Source of the DNA: Heliocidaris erythrogramma
Taxonomy: Eukaryota > Echinodermata > Echinoidea > Camarodonta > Echinometridae
DNA: 64,000 bases
Assembly: GCA_025617745.1 (NCBI GenBank)
Contig: CM046869.1
Span: 8,606,668 to 8,670,667 of the forward strand
Direction: 5' to 3'
The notes under the pieces are model-generated. The model was not told where the DNA came from. It saw nothing but the letters and a program-made list of their open reading frames with translations, and searched no databases. The position numbers and the translations under genes were made by a program. Shown here piece by piece: positions 10,046 through 22,928 of the stretch (positions are counted from its first letter, which is position 1; each line of letters starts with the position of its first letter).

Positions 10046-12595
10046 TTAAGTAAAATAAAAGTATCATCAATCACTTTGTTACTAGACACAGTTTTTAGAA
10101 AAGTAACCAACTGAAAGGAAAATAAATCAATACAAAAGTAAGTAGAAGATCAAAATTATAGAATAGATAAATGAAGGTCCGATTATTAAACCTAGTGATT
10201 TATTAAACCTACAAAACCAAGCATCGTCTAACCAGCAATTCTCCATGAGCGGCAAAAAAGGTATTAAAATATACGAACAGTTTTTCTTGGTGTTGAAATA
10301 TAAAGGCAAAGAAAATAAATTTCGACTTTTGTTTTTTTTTCTGAAAAGTAAAATGTTAACGTCAAAATTTATGTTCTTTTTTGAACAAATTAAAACATTT
10401 TTCATTTATTATGTTTCCAAAATGTCTCACATTGGCCGCTTACAGTAAACTGAGGGGTTAAACCATGGTTTAAGTGTGGTTTGAATGTGGTTTGAATGTG
10501 GGCAAAAGTGACAGAGAGCATGACAATTTGACCTTATCAGGAAGTAAAATGAGAAGGAGACCTTCACTTTAGCACATCCATCTAAACTGCTGGCTCCCGA
10601 GCTTTCAAATACTGCAACCATGCAGAGTTGGGAGTTCTGAGAATCCTTAAAGGACAGGAATTATTTGAGAGCTAAATTGATCACATTTTATTCTTCAAAT
10701 TGGCAACAAAATTTTTTTTTTATTTTCTTGCTACATGATTCTAATAAGATGTAATGTCTTTGAAGACGATATACATTGTTTGATGTGTTTTTTGAAAATT
10801 TGAAAAATTGCCAATTTTGTTTAAAAAACAATGATTTTGAACCTCTCAATATTTTGCCAATTAAAAAAATTAAAGCTCATTCCCGTTTATAAAGTTCCTG
10901 GCATCAAACACAAGCAACAAAATGGACATAGTGTGTGCAGATATATTTGCTCTTTCTACTTGCGCATCTGGTATATTTTTTAAAGCTATGAATCAAAAGT
11001 TATTGAGCCAAACCATAAAAATGTGGTCAATTGTCTGAAAGGGTTAATAAAAGTAGATTGTTAGGAATAAGATCAGGTCATTCTCATGGAAATGTGAAGT
11101 GCATGCTCGCCAGTTATTCGACTCGCCCTCGACAGGATGTAACATGAGGAAAAAAGTCACCTCTTCTAATTTTCCATCCTTTATGCGCTGTTCATACTCA
11201 AATTTCAAAAGGATTTCACCGTTATCTTTAGACAGCCAATCGGAGCTCGTTATATTTTGTGCCTTCTCTTTGTTTTGTTTCCTTTTATATTGTTCGATTT
11301 CGGCTTTCTGTTCATTTTTGCGGTTACTCTGATGAGTGTAAGACGAAAAGCTTCAGACTGCCTCTGTTTAACGCTATTCTCCAACTTTGTAGTACCCAAC
11401 ACCTTTTAAAAGGAATTTTAATACCACTCTCTGATGTTTATCTTCCTAATTATTGGAACTCAGCCAGGTTTTTTACATACCTGCCGTTGAATCAAGTGAG
11501 GAACAAGAAGATATGAAAATATTTATGTTAAAGCATCATTAATCATTACATTTTTCTAATGGTAGAATATGTATCAATGTAAATTGCATGATTTATTTCA
11601 TAGATCTGATTGAATTAACTGAGCGAATGGACGCGTCTTTGCTAAATATCATTAAGAAATATTTCAGAATGGAACTGAGGTTAGATAGTACAGAGAATCT
11701 GTCTAAACGGAAAGTGGAAATTTCTAAACTGATCATTTTCTATTTAAACATGCTTCAAGCGTTCACTGAAAAATTATAAAAGTTAATGAATATCTAGAAA
11801 ACAAAATTATTTGCTTACAAGGAATATTCGGATGGATTGTATTCAAAAGATTCGTTCAAGAGATTGTATGCAAATACATGTATGTAATTGTATTCAAATT
11901 GATTGCATTCCAATGTTTAAGTGTGAAAGTTTACATAAGGACTGGTGAAATGATATTTCCATTAGTTGAACCGACAAATACATTTTCTTTATCCTTTCTT
12001 GAGCATAATGAAAGTATTTTAACCTCGCCAAAACAACAAAACGCAGTGCCGCACGTTGTTTCACTACATACACGTTAGAGATGGGCTGAAACACAGCCAT
12101 GGTGTCAACATTGTGTACACACTGTTGGGACACTGGCATCTCAGATAGAATAACGGTTTGATTTCAATGTGAATACATTACAATCAGATCCGCACAGTAG
12201 ATGCACCGCGTTCACACTGGTTTCACACCGTGGTACCAAGTGTGTTCTTTCCGGTGCGGAAGCGCGCTCCGTCAAGTTTCCGATACGTCGGCGACGCGTT
12301 CCAGTGGGCATAGCATATGATTTTCATGGAATCAATACTACTTCTGGAGGGATTATATTCTCGGTGGAAACGGGGTTCTCGAGTTGAGAGGGTCACAATG
12401 GTAAAGTAGGCCACATCTTGAGTAGAGCCATTGCTGAGGGTAAGTGACTGGGACAATCGATAACAGTTTGGACTGTAGTCAACACGCCTCAGGCTAAGGA
12501 ACGGTCAAGAGTTTGACAATTTAACGCACAGCTGTACCACATGACTCGATACTGTCCCCTCTTTCTGTCGTTTTGTTGGTCTTCATTTGTATATG
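10046..12595. other. Non-coding stretch, no gene supported
   Basis: It holds a palindrome AACCATGGTT followed by 12-bp direct repeats of GTGGTTTGAATG (10461-10500). A 63-codon frame at 11588-11779 has amphipathic, Lys/Glu-rich composition and a weak TAG acceptor just before it, but it matches nothing I know. A locally GC-rich patch lies at 12180-12320. None of these is enough to call a gene. Confidence 0.45.
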
Positions 12596-12600
12596 TTGCT

Positions 12601-12632
12601 CTCTTTCTCCCTCTCTCTCTCTCTCTCTCTCA
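12601..12632. repeat. (CT)n microsatellite
   Basis: A CT dinucleotide run with one interruption. Confidence 0.9.
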
Positions 12633-12868
12633 ATATGTTTATGGGTGTTATACAATGTATACGGCGCGTCTATTATTATCTCAAACCTCCCCCTCTAACT
12701 AGCTATCTGTCTATCTTTGACTATTTCTTTCTCTCCTTCTCTCTCTGCCCCTCAAGCAATGGCTACACGCAAGGGGAAATAAAAATACTAGAAATGAATG
12801 ATTAAAAAATTGTGTTCAAGAAGTGTATTTTCTGATTATTGTGTCTTTATATTCCAGTACAGTTTTCC

Positions 12869-12921
12869 GCACTCTCTCTCTCTCTATCCCTCTCTCTCTC
12901 ACAAACACACACACCCACACA
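12869..12921. repeat. (CT)n/(CA)n compound microsatellite
   Basis: A CT run with a CCCT interruption is followed by ACACACACACCCACAC. Confidence 0.9.
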
Positions 12922-14270
12922 ATGTATATCTTTATGTTTATATGCTTTTTCTGTAATTGCTATTTCGATATTTGTTATAATTCTTTATAGCAACGTAAAA
13001 AAAAGCCGAACACATTATATAGTACCCCAATATTTAACCTAGATCCAATTTTGTCAAAACAAAGAATACCGTCAAATGTTGTGCCGTTCCATAAATAATT
13101 GATTCCCTTTCATGTTGAGAACTGACACGTTTTCTTTCTCGACACGTATCCAACTATAATTTTAGCGGTCTCGTGAAAAAAGATATTAATCAGTACAGGT
13201 TATATTGGAGCAGGCATTTGTATTTGTAAATAACAATACCCATTGTGTTTCAAGAGTAAATTTGAGCGTTCTGGTGGACTCGTGTGGTTGTATCGCCATC
13301 TACAAAAGGATGAGAATTAGGATGATAATTGTTTCATCTTGTATTGCATAGACTGGGAATGTGTACAGAGAGCCCCAATTAAGCATTGATAATTATTATT
13401 ATCAAAAGATAGTCATCAGAAATCGTCATCGTTGCAGATGGCATACCTGTTGGTACGGATTCACGGTGTTGCGGTTTTCATAGAAACCACTCTCAGCGTC
13501 ATTAATTTATTGCGTTCTAGAACTAGGTTGAAATGCGCGCCATGACATCCGATCGTCTGCCGGAATCCCACCGTGCTTTTTCCGTGTATAAAAAAGGTCT
13601 TTCTGGAACCCTACAGGCGACATGCTTATCGCTGTTAATATGATGACAAGAAGACTGATATCTAATTGGACATTTTCCTTCCTTGGTTGTTGTTGTTGAC
13701 GTGCTTGCATAATGACGAGGGACCATCTTCCAAGAAATAAACCTCTTTGAAGGTTAATTCAATAATCATGGGGGATAAGTTCATATGATTTCTGTTAAAT
13801 TAACAACAAACAAAACATTTTACTCATTCTTGTGTGCAAAGGCTTGAAGAGGTGCGAACCATGCACGTCATACAAATTCAGCAAAATTATTGATTTCCTT
13901 TCCAAACTGTAGGCCTGACCTGAATTGAAGTTTGCAAAAATCACTGCCTGCCAAATTATTATTTTTTTTTTCTAATCGTGATTCTTTATTAAAACTGTAA
14001 TAGCAGTATGCTATGTAAAGCTCTGTTTCTGAAGTGTGATGAAATTGATACGCCAGTATTTTGTAGCTGTATTCTTTTTTTCCTGCTCAAAGAATTTTTT
14101 GTTTATCTATCCTTTGTTTCTTATTCCTTTCAATACTAAGTGCTTACTCGTTTAAACCGATATTTCCAAACTGACTGTACAAAATGGGGGGAAATTATGT
14201 ATTCTCAATGAATATTGAGCAAATTTAGTAATTTATCACCAGCATATTATTTTTATTCTAATTAATGTTA
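12922..14270. other. Non-coding stretch
   Basis: No feature is supported. Two overlapping minus-strand frames at 13507-13726 are open but resemble nothing known and lie in different frames over the same DNA. Confidence 0.5.
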
Positions 14271-14274
14271 TCAA

Positions 14275-14396
14275 TTGTGTTAATAATGTATACCAGTTTT
14301 TCCCATTTAATTGTAAAATGAATGCACTTAAGCCCACGGGCTGGTATGATCAGGATGTAATAAATAAACCATTCATTCACTCATTCATTCTGTATT
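14275..14396 (+). mobile_element. Possible LINE/SINE 3' tail ending in AATAAACC(ATTC)n
   Basis: CACGGGCTGG, then GTAATAAATAAACCATTC, then ATTC-type repeats. The same order recurs at 51590-51650 and 51910-51990. A conserved short 3' end with a microsatellite tail is usual for CR1/L2-like non-LTR elements. The family is inferred. Confidence 0.4.
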
Positions 14397-16024
14397 GATT
14401 TTGTTCAGAAAACCATGCACACAATGTCACAATTTTAAAATAAAAATTAATCATAATAAATTTACTTCAGGCGACTTGTTTCATTGTGGATGGAGATAGG
14501 TATGGATATTTCCACGATACTGCCCATGATTGTAGATCATACAAGCCTATGTTGACTGAACAAGAAAAAAGACCATTATTCTTTTATATATTCACTCTTT
14601 ATAAAGTAAAAAGGGTCATTTTTAAACGATTAACGCTCCATGAGACCTACTCCCTTACATAGGATTGACTAATGCGTCAATAAATCGTTGTTTATTCTTT
14701 GCAATATTTCAGTTGGTAAGATCAAGTTGTTCAGATATCACCTGCTCTCCTCATACACGTTTGGTCAAAGTACGCTAGAGGGTGAGCTTAGTTTTCAGAT
14801 GTTTTACGCGACAAGAATAGCACATGGGAAAATTCACAGTGAATCGAATACTCGGAAAGTCATTTATCTTCATAAACTGTCCCCTGCAAACTCATTAATA
14901 ATCACCCATTGAAAGTTCCCATATTCCCTGTGTGACAGTGCTCCGAAACACCCACCCTATTGCAAGCAGACGTGTTATCAATTTATGATCCACTTTTCTG
15001 GGCTGTTGAGCTGTTGGTCGAAACAAAAGCACCGAGCGATCTAAGGACGAAGAAAAATATGTAGGAACCACTTTACGATTGACATCTTGTTGACGTCATA
15101 ATTATCTTATCTCTCTCTCTCTCGATCTGTCCTTCCCTTTTCATGTACTTACTATTAGTATTTTCTTTGTTGAAAAACATTGTTTATATCAGTATTTGAA
15201 GTTATTTGGATTTGTTCAAATATATTCCTATTGACAAACATATTAATATGCTAATAAACGTTTGTTTTTCGGGGGGAGGGGGAGATAGCCTATAGCGTGA
15301 CTGTAATTCATGCTGTAGTTTTGATACCAGTGGGCTTAGCTAAATGTAAAATTAAAGTATGTCTTGAATTCCAATTCACATTGCTTATGAAATAAATGTT
15401 CATCTAAATTTGGCATGCTTGAAAGATGGTGAATGAAATATCCACACCATACATAATTATATCCGGATGGTCAATTTCGTGCTGTGTAGATATCGGCCTG
15501 TGATGGCGCTGTAACCCTTTCAGAGTTTTGTCGATTCGGTTTCTGTTCGAAGCAATAGCCTGGTAGCGCATGTTGTTGCTTTGTCAGCCAAGCATGCAAT
15601 ATACTAGTAGTGTTATTCTAATGTATAGGTGGCTATAGATATCAAAGTTTACATTTCATTTTTGAGGGAAACACAGAAAACTTTAATCATAATCAAGTAC
15701 TACACATTCCCTCAATCCATGCTTTCTTAGTTTATTCTCATTCGTTTCTAATCTAGGAAAACAAATTTCAAAATGTACCAAAGAAATTTCTTATTCAACG
15801 AATACATTATAAATTTCAATTAAGATTATGTTGTTACAGTTATGTGTTGTATGTATGAGTATTTTGTAAGAAATGTATGTTGACCTTTCATTGCTGTTTT
15901 CTACCAAAAGTTTGCTGCAAATATGAAAATCACTATAATTCGATTGAATTCAATGCATTATATAAAAAAAGAAAATTACAAAATGCATAATTCATCATCA
16001 TGACTGACGTCAAGATATCGTACA
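14397..16024. other. Non-coding stretch with two CRE palindromes
   Basis: No gene is supported. Perfect TGACGTCA octamers occur at 15091-15098 and 16005-16012, and a short CT run at about 15110-15124. Otherwise the sequence is AT-rich and featureless. Confidence 0.5.
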
Positions 16025-16504
16025 TTTTGTCAGTTATTTTTACCGACAACTGTTATTACACTATTAATACATTTTTATAAAACATGTCGGCAATATGATT
16101 ATGAAGTCTATAAAAAATGGTTACGAACCCCATAGAAACGCCAAGAGTCGCACAGACATGGAGGCTGCCATTTGCTTTCCTGGATGACATCACATAAGCG
16201 CAACCAACAAAAGTCATGCGCGTTTCAGTGCGCGCATGTAAATCCCTGCGCTAAAATGACAATTAAACTACGCAATTTCATTGCGTTTTAGGTTTGCACG
16301 CACCAGAGGTATGCGTACGCGCAGCCCAGTCGTGCTTTAGTACCTTTTTGCCGTGCGTTAGTGCTTTTTCTTGCACGGTCACGTGGTGTTATTTGTCCAA
16401 TCAGGATGGCTACATTCCTGAACCCGTTTTATAAAAGCTACTGAAATTCTTGTATCTGATTGGCGGAGAGCAAATTATTTTGTCGGTAAAAATCACTGAC
16501 AAAA
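16025..16504. mobile_element. 480-bp MITE with TTTTGTCAGT terminal inverted repeats
   Basis: The left end TTTTGTCAGTTATTTTTACC and the reverse complement of the right end (TTTTGTCAGTGATTTTTACC) differ by one base over 20. The pairing continues through CGACAA. The interior is GC-richer than its surroundings, contains CCAAT and CACGTG-like words, and encodes no protein. Confidence 0.8.
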
Positions 16505-17178
16505 CACTTGATGAAACGCTCCCCAGGGGATTCTCCGGAAATGCTATAATCTCTCAATATATATATGTATATAATAAATTATAAAACGAGAACATTCCCA
16601 GGGAAAGGTACTTAAACACAATATCAAAGTATCCTTTCATTTTCTTTATATTCGAATATGATGTATTTAAGGCAGAGAAATGGATCAATATCATGCTTTT
16701 TTCATACAGAGTGGATTATCGTGAACAAATTATACGATCCGGATTTGACTGACTCCCGCTGTTTTTTCTGGGTATATTGAACACAAACTTAAAGCTTGCA
16801 TGATTACACGGAAGGCGTATCATATCTTATAAAACCTAATATCTAGGTCATGCAGATATAAGATTTCAAGGAAGTAATAAGGGCACATCTGTCTACATTT
16901 TTTCTTGTTTTTTTTTCCCAGGTTGAATTTATATTGCATAGAGCTGATTCATACAGATAAATTCATACTAGATAACGTTGAATGTAATGTAGGGTTGTCG
17001 GACTAAATCTCCCGACAAATTATCAAAAAGATTTCGAACAAGTAAAATTAAAAATCATGAAATTTTTGCGATTTTGCGTTTAAAATGAAAAAAATTATCA
17101 AATTTTCAGGGGGATTTGCTATCAAGACGAAAAAAGTAATCAGATCTTTTCAACAGAAAATGTTGAATGAGGTGTCAT
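16505..17178. other. Non-coding stretch
   Basis: AT-rich. A small TA-rich run lies at 16555-16580. No gene is supported. Confidence 0.5.
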
Positions 17179-17199
17179 CCCCGCCCCCCCCCCCCCCCT
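17179..17199. repeat. Poly-C tract
   Basis: A C run of about 20 with a single G interruption. It is one of about two dozen such tracts in the window. Confidence 0.9.
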
Positions 17200-17649
17200 C
17201 TCAAAAAAAGCCCTCTACACACTGTAGTCAGGAGGAGGACATCACCCACACAGATGATAATGGTCTCTGACTTTAAAAAAAAACTTATCTGATATTTCCC
17301 TTGAATGCCCCTCATTAAAACGCCCCAATGACAAAACTGCATGTTATGGTTCATGCACACAGGTATCACTCAAGCGCGTTATGCCATCCTAGGTTGGCGC
17401 GATAAACCATTATGATGGATCATCATCAGGATGATAATTGCATGATACATCACTCTTGGCCGGCGTATCCGGGAGAGGATTTGGGAAGGGGTTGGGGGCA
17501 GTGTACTTTCAGTATGATCGGGACGATGAAATTGAAGCAATGAAGCGTAACAATGGTAACAGAAAAGGAGGGGATCTGAGGAATGGGAGGAAACGTTGAG
17601 CACACAAAGTTGCACAGTTGCAAATTAGAATTATCTGCTGTCATTTATG

Positions 17650-18640
17650 TGGCGTTGATGATGGTTGATTGATAAGGTGGTGGTGATGGTTGTAATAGTG
17701 GTAGAAGTGTGTAAATTTGCCCATCCCTCCCCCTTCATCCCTATGTCCCTATATGTATCCTTATAGTTTTCCCTGGTACCTGGGATGTCTATGAATCGGG
17801 CCAATAAGTGATGTATAAAGTGGTGATGGTGGTGGCATAGAGGGGGTAATCTCTCCCCCTTCAGCTCAATTCCTGTACTTTCATTCATGATTGACCTCTG
17901 CATTTATACATTTTCGCCGATAACACGTATGACGTCTCCAAACGTTTGGACCGGGTCAGTAACTGATGCAGACGGTGGTGGTAGTGGTGTTGCCTTTTTA
18001 AAAAGTTCCTGCTGATGACACCTTTGACGTCTCAAACGTATAGACTAGGTAAATAAGTGATGAAGCTGGTGGTGTTTGTGATGGTGGTAGAAGGGTGTAG
18101 ATATGCCCCCTCCCTTCGTCCCCATCTCTATGTACCTATATTCATTATGCCTTTTATCTTCCTATTGTGCCTATGACGGGTATAAACGTATGGACATAGT
18201 CAATACGTGATATAATACAGGCGGTAGTTATGTGGTATAGTGGTAGAGGGGTGTTATCCCCCCATCCCAATCCCTGGTTCTCGGTGTCCTTATAGTTTTC
18301 ACTGAAAGCACCCATGACGCCGAACACGGATAGACTTGGTAGTGGTAGAGGGGTGTAATTTGTCCCCTTCTCCCTTCACCCCAGTCGATGCCCTTATAGT
18401 TTTCTCTAATGACATCTAACATGTCTAGGAGCTTATAGACTGTGTCAATTACAAGTTAAGGTGGTGATGGTGGTGGTGGTGGTCATAATTGTGGCTGTGA
18501 TGTATTAAAAGGGGTGTATTTATAAATACCCCCTCTTTTCACCCCAATCCATGTACCTATATTCTTTATGCCCTTATAGTTTTCCCTGAAAAACACCTAT
18601 GACGTCTATAAACGTACGGAGTGGGTCAATTACCGATTTG
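17650..18640. repeat. Degenerate satellite, ~130-170 bp unit, 6-7 copies
   Basis: Successive units share, in order, a GGTGGTGGTAG patch, GGGTGTAA, a CCCCCTCCCTTC patch, CCTATATTC, CCTTATAGTTTTCCCTGA, ACACCTATGACGTCTATAAACG and GGGTCAATAAGTGATG. Units differ in length through loss of internal blocks. Each keeps a TGACG core, giving repeated half-CRE sites. No coding capacity is seen. Confidence 0.7.
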
Positions 18641-19050
18641 AGGTGTGAGAAACACGACCCAGGGAGATTATCATCGGCGGAGAAGCGAGAAGTCTGACCG
18701 TCATCGCACTAAAGATTAAAATGCAATCCAATTTCCCAAATTATAGAAAGACCCGATAGATAAATCGCGTGGCCGCGTGGATTGCTGTCTCTGGGTTTTG
18801 TGTGTTATAGAAATACATATGATATTACCAATGTCTGATATCAGCGTTTGTGTCTCTAATTTGTGTATATTGCTTGCGTATCATATGCGTTTATTCAACA
18901 ACAATATTTGTACGTGATAATCATATACATTTAATACCAAGAAGAGTTTTCCAGAGAATTTTTCAACAAACAAGGTATCCATATGACATTGTATCTTGCA
19001 TAAGCCTAATAATAACAAATTTCTGCATTCATTTGGGTTTTAGCTGTTAA
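18641..19050. other. Non-coding stretch
   Basis: No feature is clear. Its right part may belong to the decayed T1 MITE that follows. Confidence 0.4.
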
Positions 19051-19440
19051 GTGTTTTGGCCCGAACCCTCATGCCATATGTATGTGCAGTACCATAATTA
19101 TACACATTCCTGTCTGGAACAAAAATAGGTCAATATTTTATTATTCTGATAATTCCACAACCTCATGTATATACAATAAAGCTTAAAATGTATTACACAA
19201 TCAATTACCTTTCATAATATTGGTCAGTTGCTTTCAGACAGTTTCTTTCACCACGTGATCCCATGGCCTGGGCCCCGTTTCATAAAACTTGTTATCAATA
19301 ACAACTGCTTCATATCTATGACAAATTTGCTCTCAGCCAATCAGATGCAAGTATTTCAGTAGCTTATAACTGTTATTGTAACTTATCATAGAAATCAAGT
19401 TTTATGAAACGGGGCCCAGAGTTCAACTTTATGAAATGGA
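19051..19440 (+). mobile_element. MITE family T1 fragment, split by a nested foldback
   Basis: Landmarks GCCCGAACCCTCATGCCATA, GTATGTGCAGTACCATAATT and CAGTTTCTTTCACCACG match other T1 copies. The right end (GAGTTCAACTTTATG, after 19418) is separated from CCATGGCC (before 19269) by a 150-bp inserted element. The copy at 59595 has the same junction uninterrupted (CATGACC followed by AGAACACAACTTT). Confidence 0.6.
19269..19418. mobile_element. Nested 150-bp foldback with perfect 23-bp TIRs (TGGGCCCCGTTTC...)
   Basis: The left arm starts TGGGCCCCGTTTCATAAAAC. The right arm is its exact reverse complement over 23 bp. The interior also pairs loosely. The perfect arms suggest a young copy. It sits inside the T1 element, so it arrived later. 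Confidence 0.85.
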
Positions 19441-19747
19441 ACGTGTTACATTTAGTTTTAGTAATGATTAAAGTTCACTATTACTGAGTGATGGAAATAT
19501 GAATCTGAAATAATCTGTGTTGCCTGAATCTCTTCGAGTTGGAACGGTTTTCTTCAATAGCTGGCGCTATACTTCTTCTCCCGTTTGCCCTCAACTGTAC
19601 AATTTTCTTGTCTGAATATCTGAGTAAAGGCAAAAAAGCATTTAAAAAAAACACCTCAATAATTTAACGGCGTTATTGGGACCCTACATAGAATAACTCT
19701 CGTTCTTTTTTTAGTACGGTCTTGTCCATCATTTAATAGCTAAGTTC
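19441..19747. other. Non-coding stretch
   Basis: No feature is supported. Confidence 0.5.
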
Positions 19748-19900
19748 TTTTCAGTTCAATTCAATTCAATTTCGGTTTATCAATATCAATTATACAATGC
19801 ACTAGTCCAAGGACTAATAGTGCAATGTTTACATAAAATCAGAAACTGGTATAAATAATAATATTATATACAAGTAAAATTATATACAAGTAAAATTATT
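19748..19900 (-). mobile_element. LINE-like 3' tail on the minus strand
   Basis: Read on the minus strand it ends GATAAACC followed by GAAATTGAATTGAATTG, the same TAAACC plus short-repeat design as 14275 and 51590. Upstream on that strand are GTCCTTGGACTAGTGC (a short palindrome) and a tandem ATATACAAGTAAAATT doublet. Confidence 0.4.
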
Positions 19901-20585
19901 AAAGAATTAAAATTATTATTTGTAGTACATAAATCAAACTATATTCATATTGTATTAAAAAAGATTAGCGTCAGGCCGCAAAAGGGGTGATTTTTGTAAT
20001 CCACTTTCAAAACAAAATATCTAAATAAAATCTTACCTGGGACATTACGTGGTAAAATTGCTTGATATGCCGTATAATGTAAAATGTCAAGTTGAGTTGA
20101 TTGAATTTTTTAAGAAGTTTGATAATCCAAATGCTGTTATCTTCATTTAATCTTTAATCGGGTTCTTGTACAATAAAATTATGTCGTAAATTATGTGTTT
20201 TTACAAAAAAATAAAAATTCATGTTGTGTTTTTAAAATTCATTGCTATATAACAATTTCTTTTCCCGATTTTGTCAAGTTGCCTCCCCTTCCCATGTCAT
20301 TATTGGAAATATAATTTACATTTTTTTTTTCGTTTTCCTAATATTCTCCCGCCATTCATTTACCGATCCTGGATGTGTGATACTTCATCAAATCACAGGC
20401 AAGTTTATTTCATGTCTAGCTTGTATTTGCATGCAAATATCCCTATTTTTAGCAAACGTTGTTTTGTAGAAAATGTTTCCGAAAATACGCTGTTAATTCT
20501 TTTTTTTAAATTCTGTTTGACATACTTTAGACATGTTAGAGTGCATTTCTTAATCGCTTCTTGGTATGATATCCTGGTGTTATCT
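19901..20585. other. Non-coding stretch
   Basis: AT-rich. The longest frame (20271-20699) runs through a GTA repeat and is not credible as a protein. Confidence 0.5.
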
Positions 20586-20640
20586 ACAGCTGTAGAAGTA
20601 GTAAAAGTAATATTAATAGTAGTAGTAGTAGTAGTAATAG
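20586..20640. repeat. (GTA)n microsatellite
   Basis: AGTAGTAGTAGTAGTAGTAA with flanking degenerate units. Confidence 0.9.
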
Positions 20641-20789
20641 AAAGTTCATGTATTTATAAGCAAAGTGCATGTCACAATTATAGTTATTTATTTTTCTGAC
20701 TGCCTAAGTTTTGTTCTCACCAAAGTTTTTGATATTGCTGAAACTGCAATCACCTTACTTTAAAGCACAGATCACCTCTAACAATCGAA

Positions 20790-20827
20790 GAAGAGGATGA
20801 AGAAGAAGAAGAAGAAGAAGAAGGAAA

Positions 20828-20858
<31 letters not shown>
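20790..20858. repeat. (GAA)n followed by (GAAA)n microsatellite
   Basis: A GAA run passes into six or more GAAA units. It is a purine-only strand of about 70 bases. Confidence 0.95.
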
Positions 20859-21918
20859 CAACCGAGATTAGTCTCCTCAACTTGAGCAAAAGTCAAAGTT
20901 GCATAGCGCCATCTACGTGTAAGATCTCCAATGTTAAATTATGTACACTGCGTTCCTTCTGCACATGGCTGGTTGATCACCTCACTTCACTGAGTGTCTG
21001 CTGTGATGCAAACCGAAATTTGTTTGCTCGATATTTAAATACACTGCATAGAAAGACCACTTATATATAAAAACCTGTGCTTCCGTTTTGTGTTTCTTAT
21101 TGAAACCTGCACTAAAACAAATAACATGCACGTAACCCCCACCTGCTTGAAAAGACCGCATTTCGTGTCTCTCTTATGCAGTTTCTATTTACATGTAGGT
21201 TAAACTGTATTATTCAAATATTAGAAATGCTAGAGACATGATCTAGATTGGCAAAAGGTTATGAATGCCAAATGTATACAGATTTGATTATGTGATTAAA
21301 GCCTCATACATTTCTTTTTACTCTATTACATATACTATAATAATTTTTTTTTAAATTGACCTACCTACACCCCCAAAATAACCATGAAAGACCTGCCCGA
21401 AATGACCCTCCATGCCCATGTCTCAAGAAATCACAAAAAGGGCCTATTGAACAAAATGTGACGTCGGTTCTGTTACTTTTTCCCTCTAAAAAGTAGACCA
21501 CTGTTTTTGCGAACTGATTTTGTTTTCTCTTATACCCAATATAGAGCCCCGACACAGGAATTCAAATGAGCGGCATCTTCTTCTATTTCTAATACCACTG
21601 GCCTTAGATGGTATTAGATGCAGAATTACTTAGATTCCTCTCTCTAATAAGGTTGTCTCTTTTGATAATTCAGAAAAGCACGGCCGTAGCCTAGAAAGGC
21701 TGCAAAACATCCATCCTAGCCCCGTACTAGTTTCATAAGATGTAGATTTTATCTGGTAATAGAATAAGGAGCATGGGCCGTGCACTGGACATGCTGGAAA
21801 AGGAAAAATTGGTACTGAGGGAATTTTGAGTAATTAGATCAGAAAGGTTATGGAAACTGTGATGTTTATGTTTGGGAATGTGAACTACATTCTTGTGTTT
21901 GCGAAGATTCATTGCACG
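20859..21918. other. Non-coding stretch
   Basis: No feature is supported. Confidence 0.5.
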
Positions 21919-21942
21919 CGCTCTCTCTCTCTCTCTCTCTCT
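21919..21942. repeat. (CT)12 microsatellite
   Basis: A pure CT run. Confidence 0.95.
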
Positions 21943-22928
21943 TTCAACATTTAAGATAAGTCTGATAGATTGTACGGCCTGACCAAATGTTTGTAATAAG
22001 GGTTACAGTTAAAGCTATTACTTGAATCATTATCAAACAGGACCGGTGTCGAATTAGCCGAAGTTTGGAGGACAAAAAAATACAACGAAATTTTAACTAA
22101 AGTGTCAAAGACTATGAATAAATCTCTTCGGTTAATCGCATTTCGCAGAAAATACATATAGCCTAGTAGTAAGCATATATATAATGCTGAAGAAATCGGG
22201 TCAAGTAGAGTCACCACTAGAATTCTGTAGTCCCGTATATTCGTATCTGTGTTGGTGTTTTTCACCTTATGCGATTTTAGCAATTATTTTTTTAGTTTAA
22301 TTTTGTTTGGATTTCACTGGTCAGGCAAAAAATTTATTGCAAGATTAACAATGCAGTACGATTAAGATATTTTCTTTTTCTTGAAATGCAGCAGCTCTCT
22401 ATCCGAACTCAAAATAACCTCACCTTTAAATGTGAAAATTCATAACATGGTTGCCTCGGTCTCTGATCTTACTAAAGTGAAGATCAGTTTCGCGTGCTGC
22501 AAACCAATAAAGCACCATTAGCTCTGGAATGAAAGCGAAACCGTGAGATTCCGATGGGGTGAGCTCCAGGGATGAAGGGATTGCCATTAGATGCCACTAA
22601 GGTCTCTGATCTACAAGTGATCCGTGGATGCTTTCCGTGATGTACTTTTGCCCGCCATGATTATTATCCCATAGGTTCTGTTAAATCTTACTTCGAGGAA
22701 ATTAATTTTCCATGTGTCAGCATGCATTTGATTTGACTGTCTTGGACATAGGTTATAGTAACATCATTACCAGTATTAAACTATTGTACTCTGAAGTTTT
22801 AACGATATTTATATAACAATATTTTAATTTCTCACCGTATACGTTGCGCTTACGAATTGACGCTTTTAAGAAATTACGACCCTTGACCGTTTTTATTGTG
22901 TCGATCAAATTTGCTTTACCATGTTTAC
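21943..22928. other. Non-coding stretch
   Basis: A GGTCTCTGAT word is repeated at about 22457 and 22601 around a GC-richer patch. Otherwise no feature is supported. Confidence 0.45.

Noticed and set aside
11329-11348. CTGATGA followed by GAAA, a second hammerhead-like pair of boxes
   Set aside because: Stem II would be only two base pairs and neither stem I nor stem III can be drawn.
13507-13726. Two overlapping 67-codon minus-strand frames
   Set aside because: Same DNA in two phases, no splice evidence and no recognisable motif.
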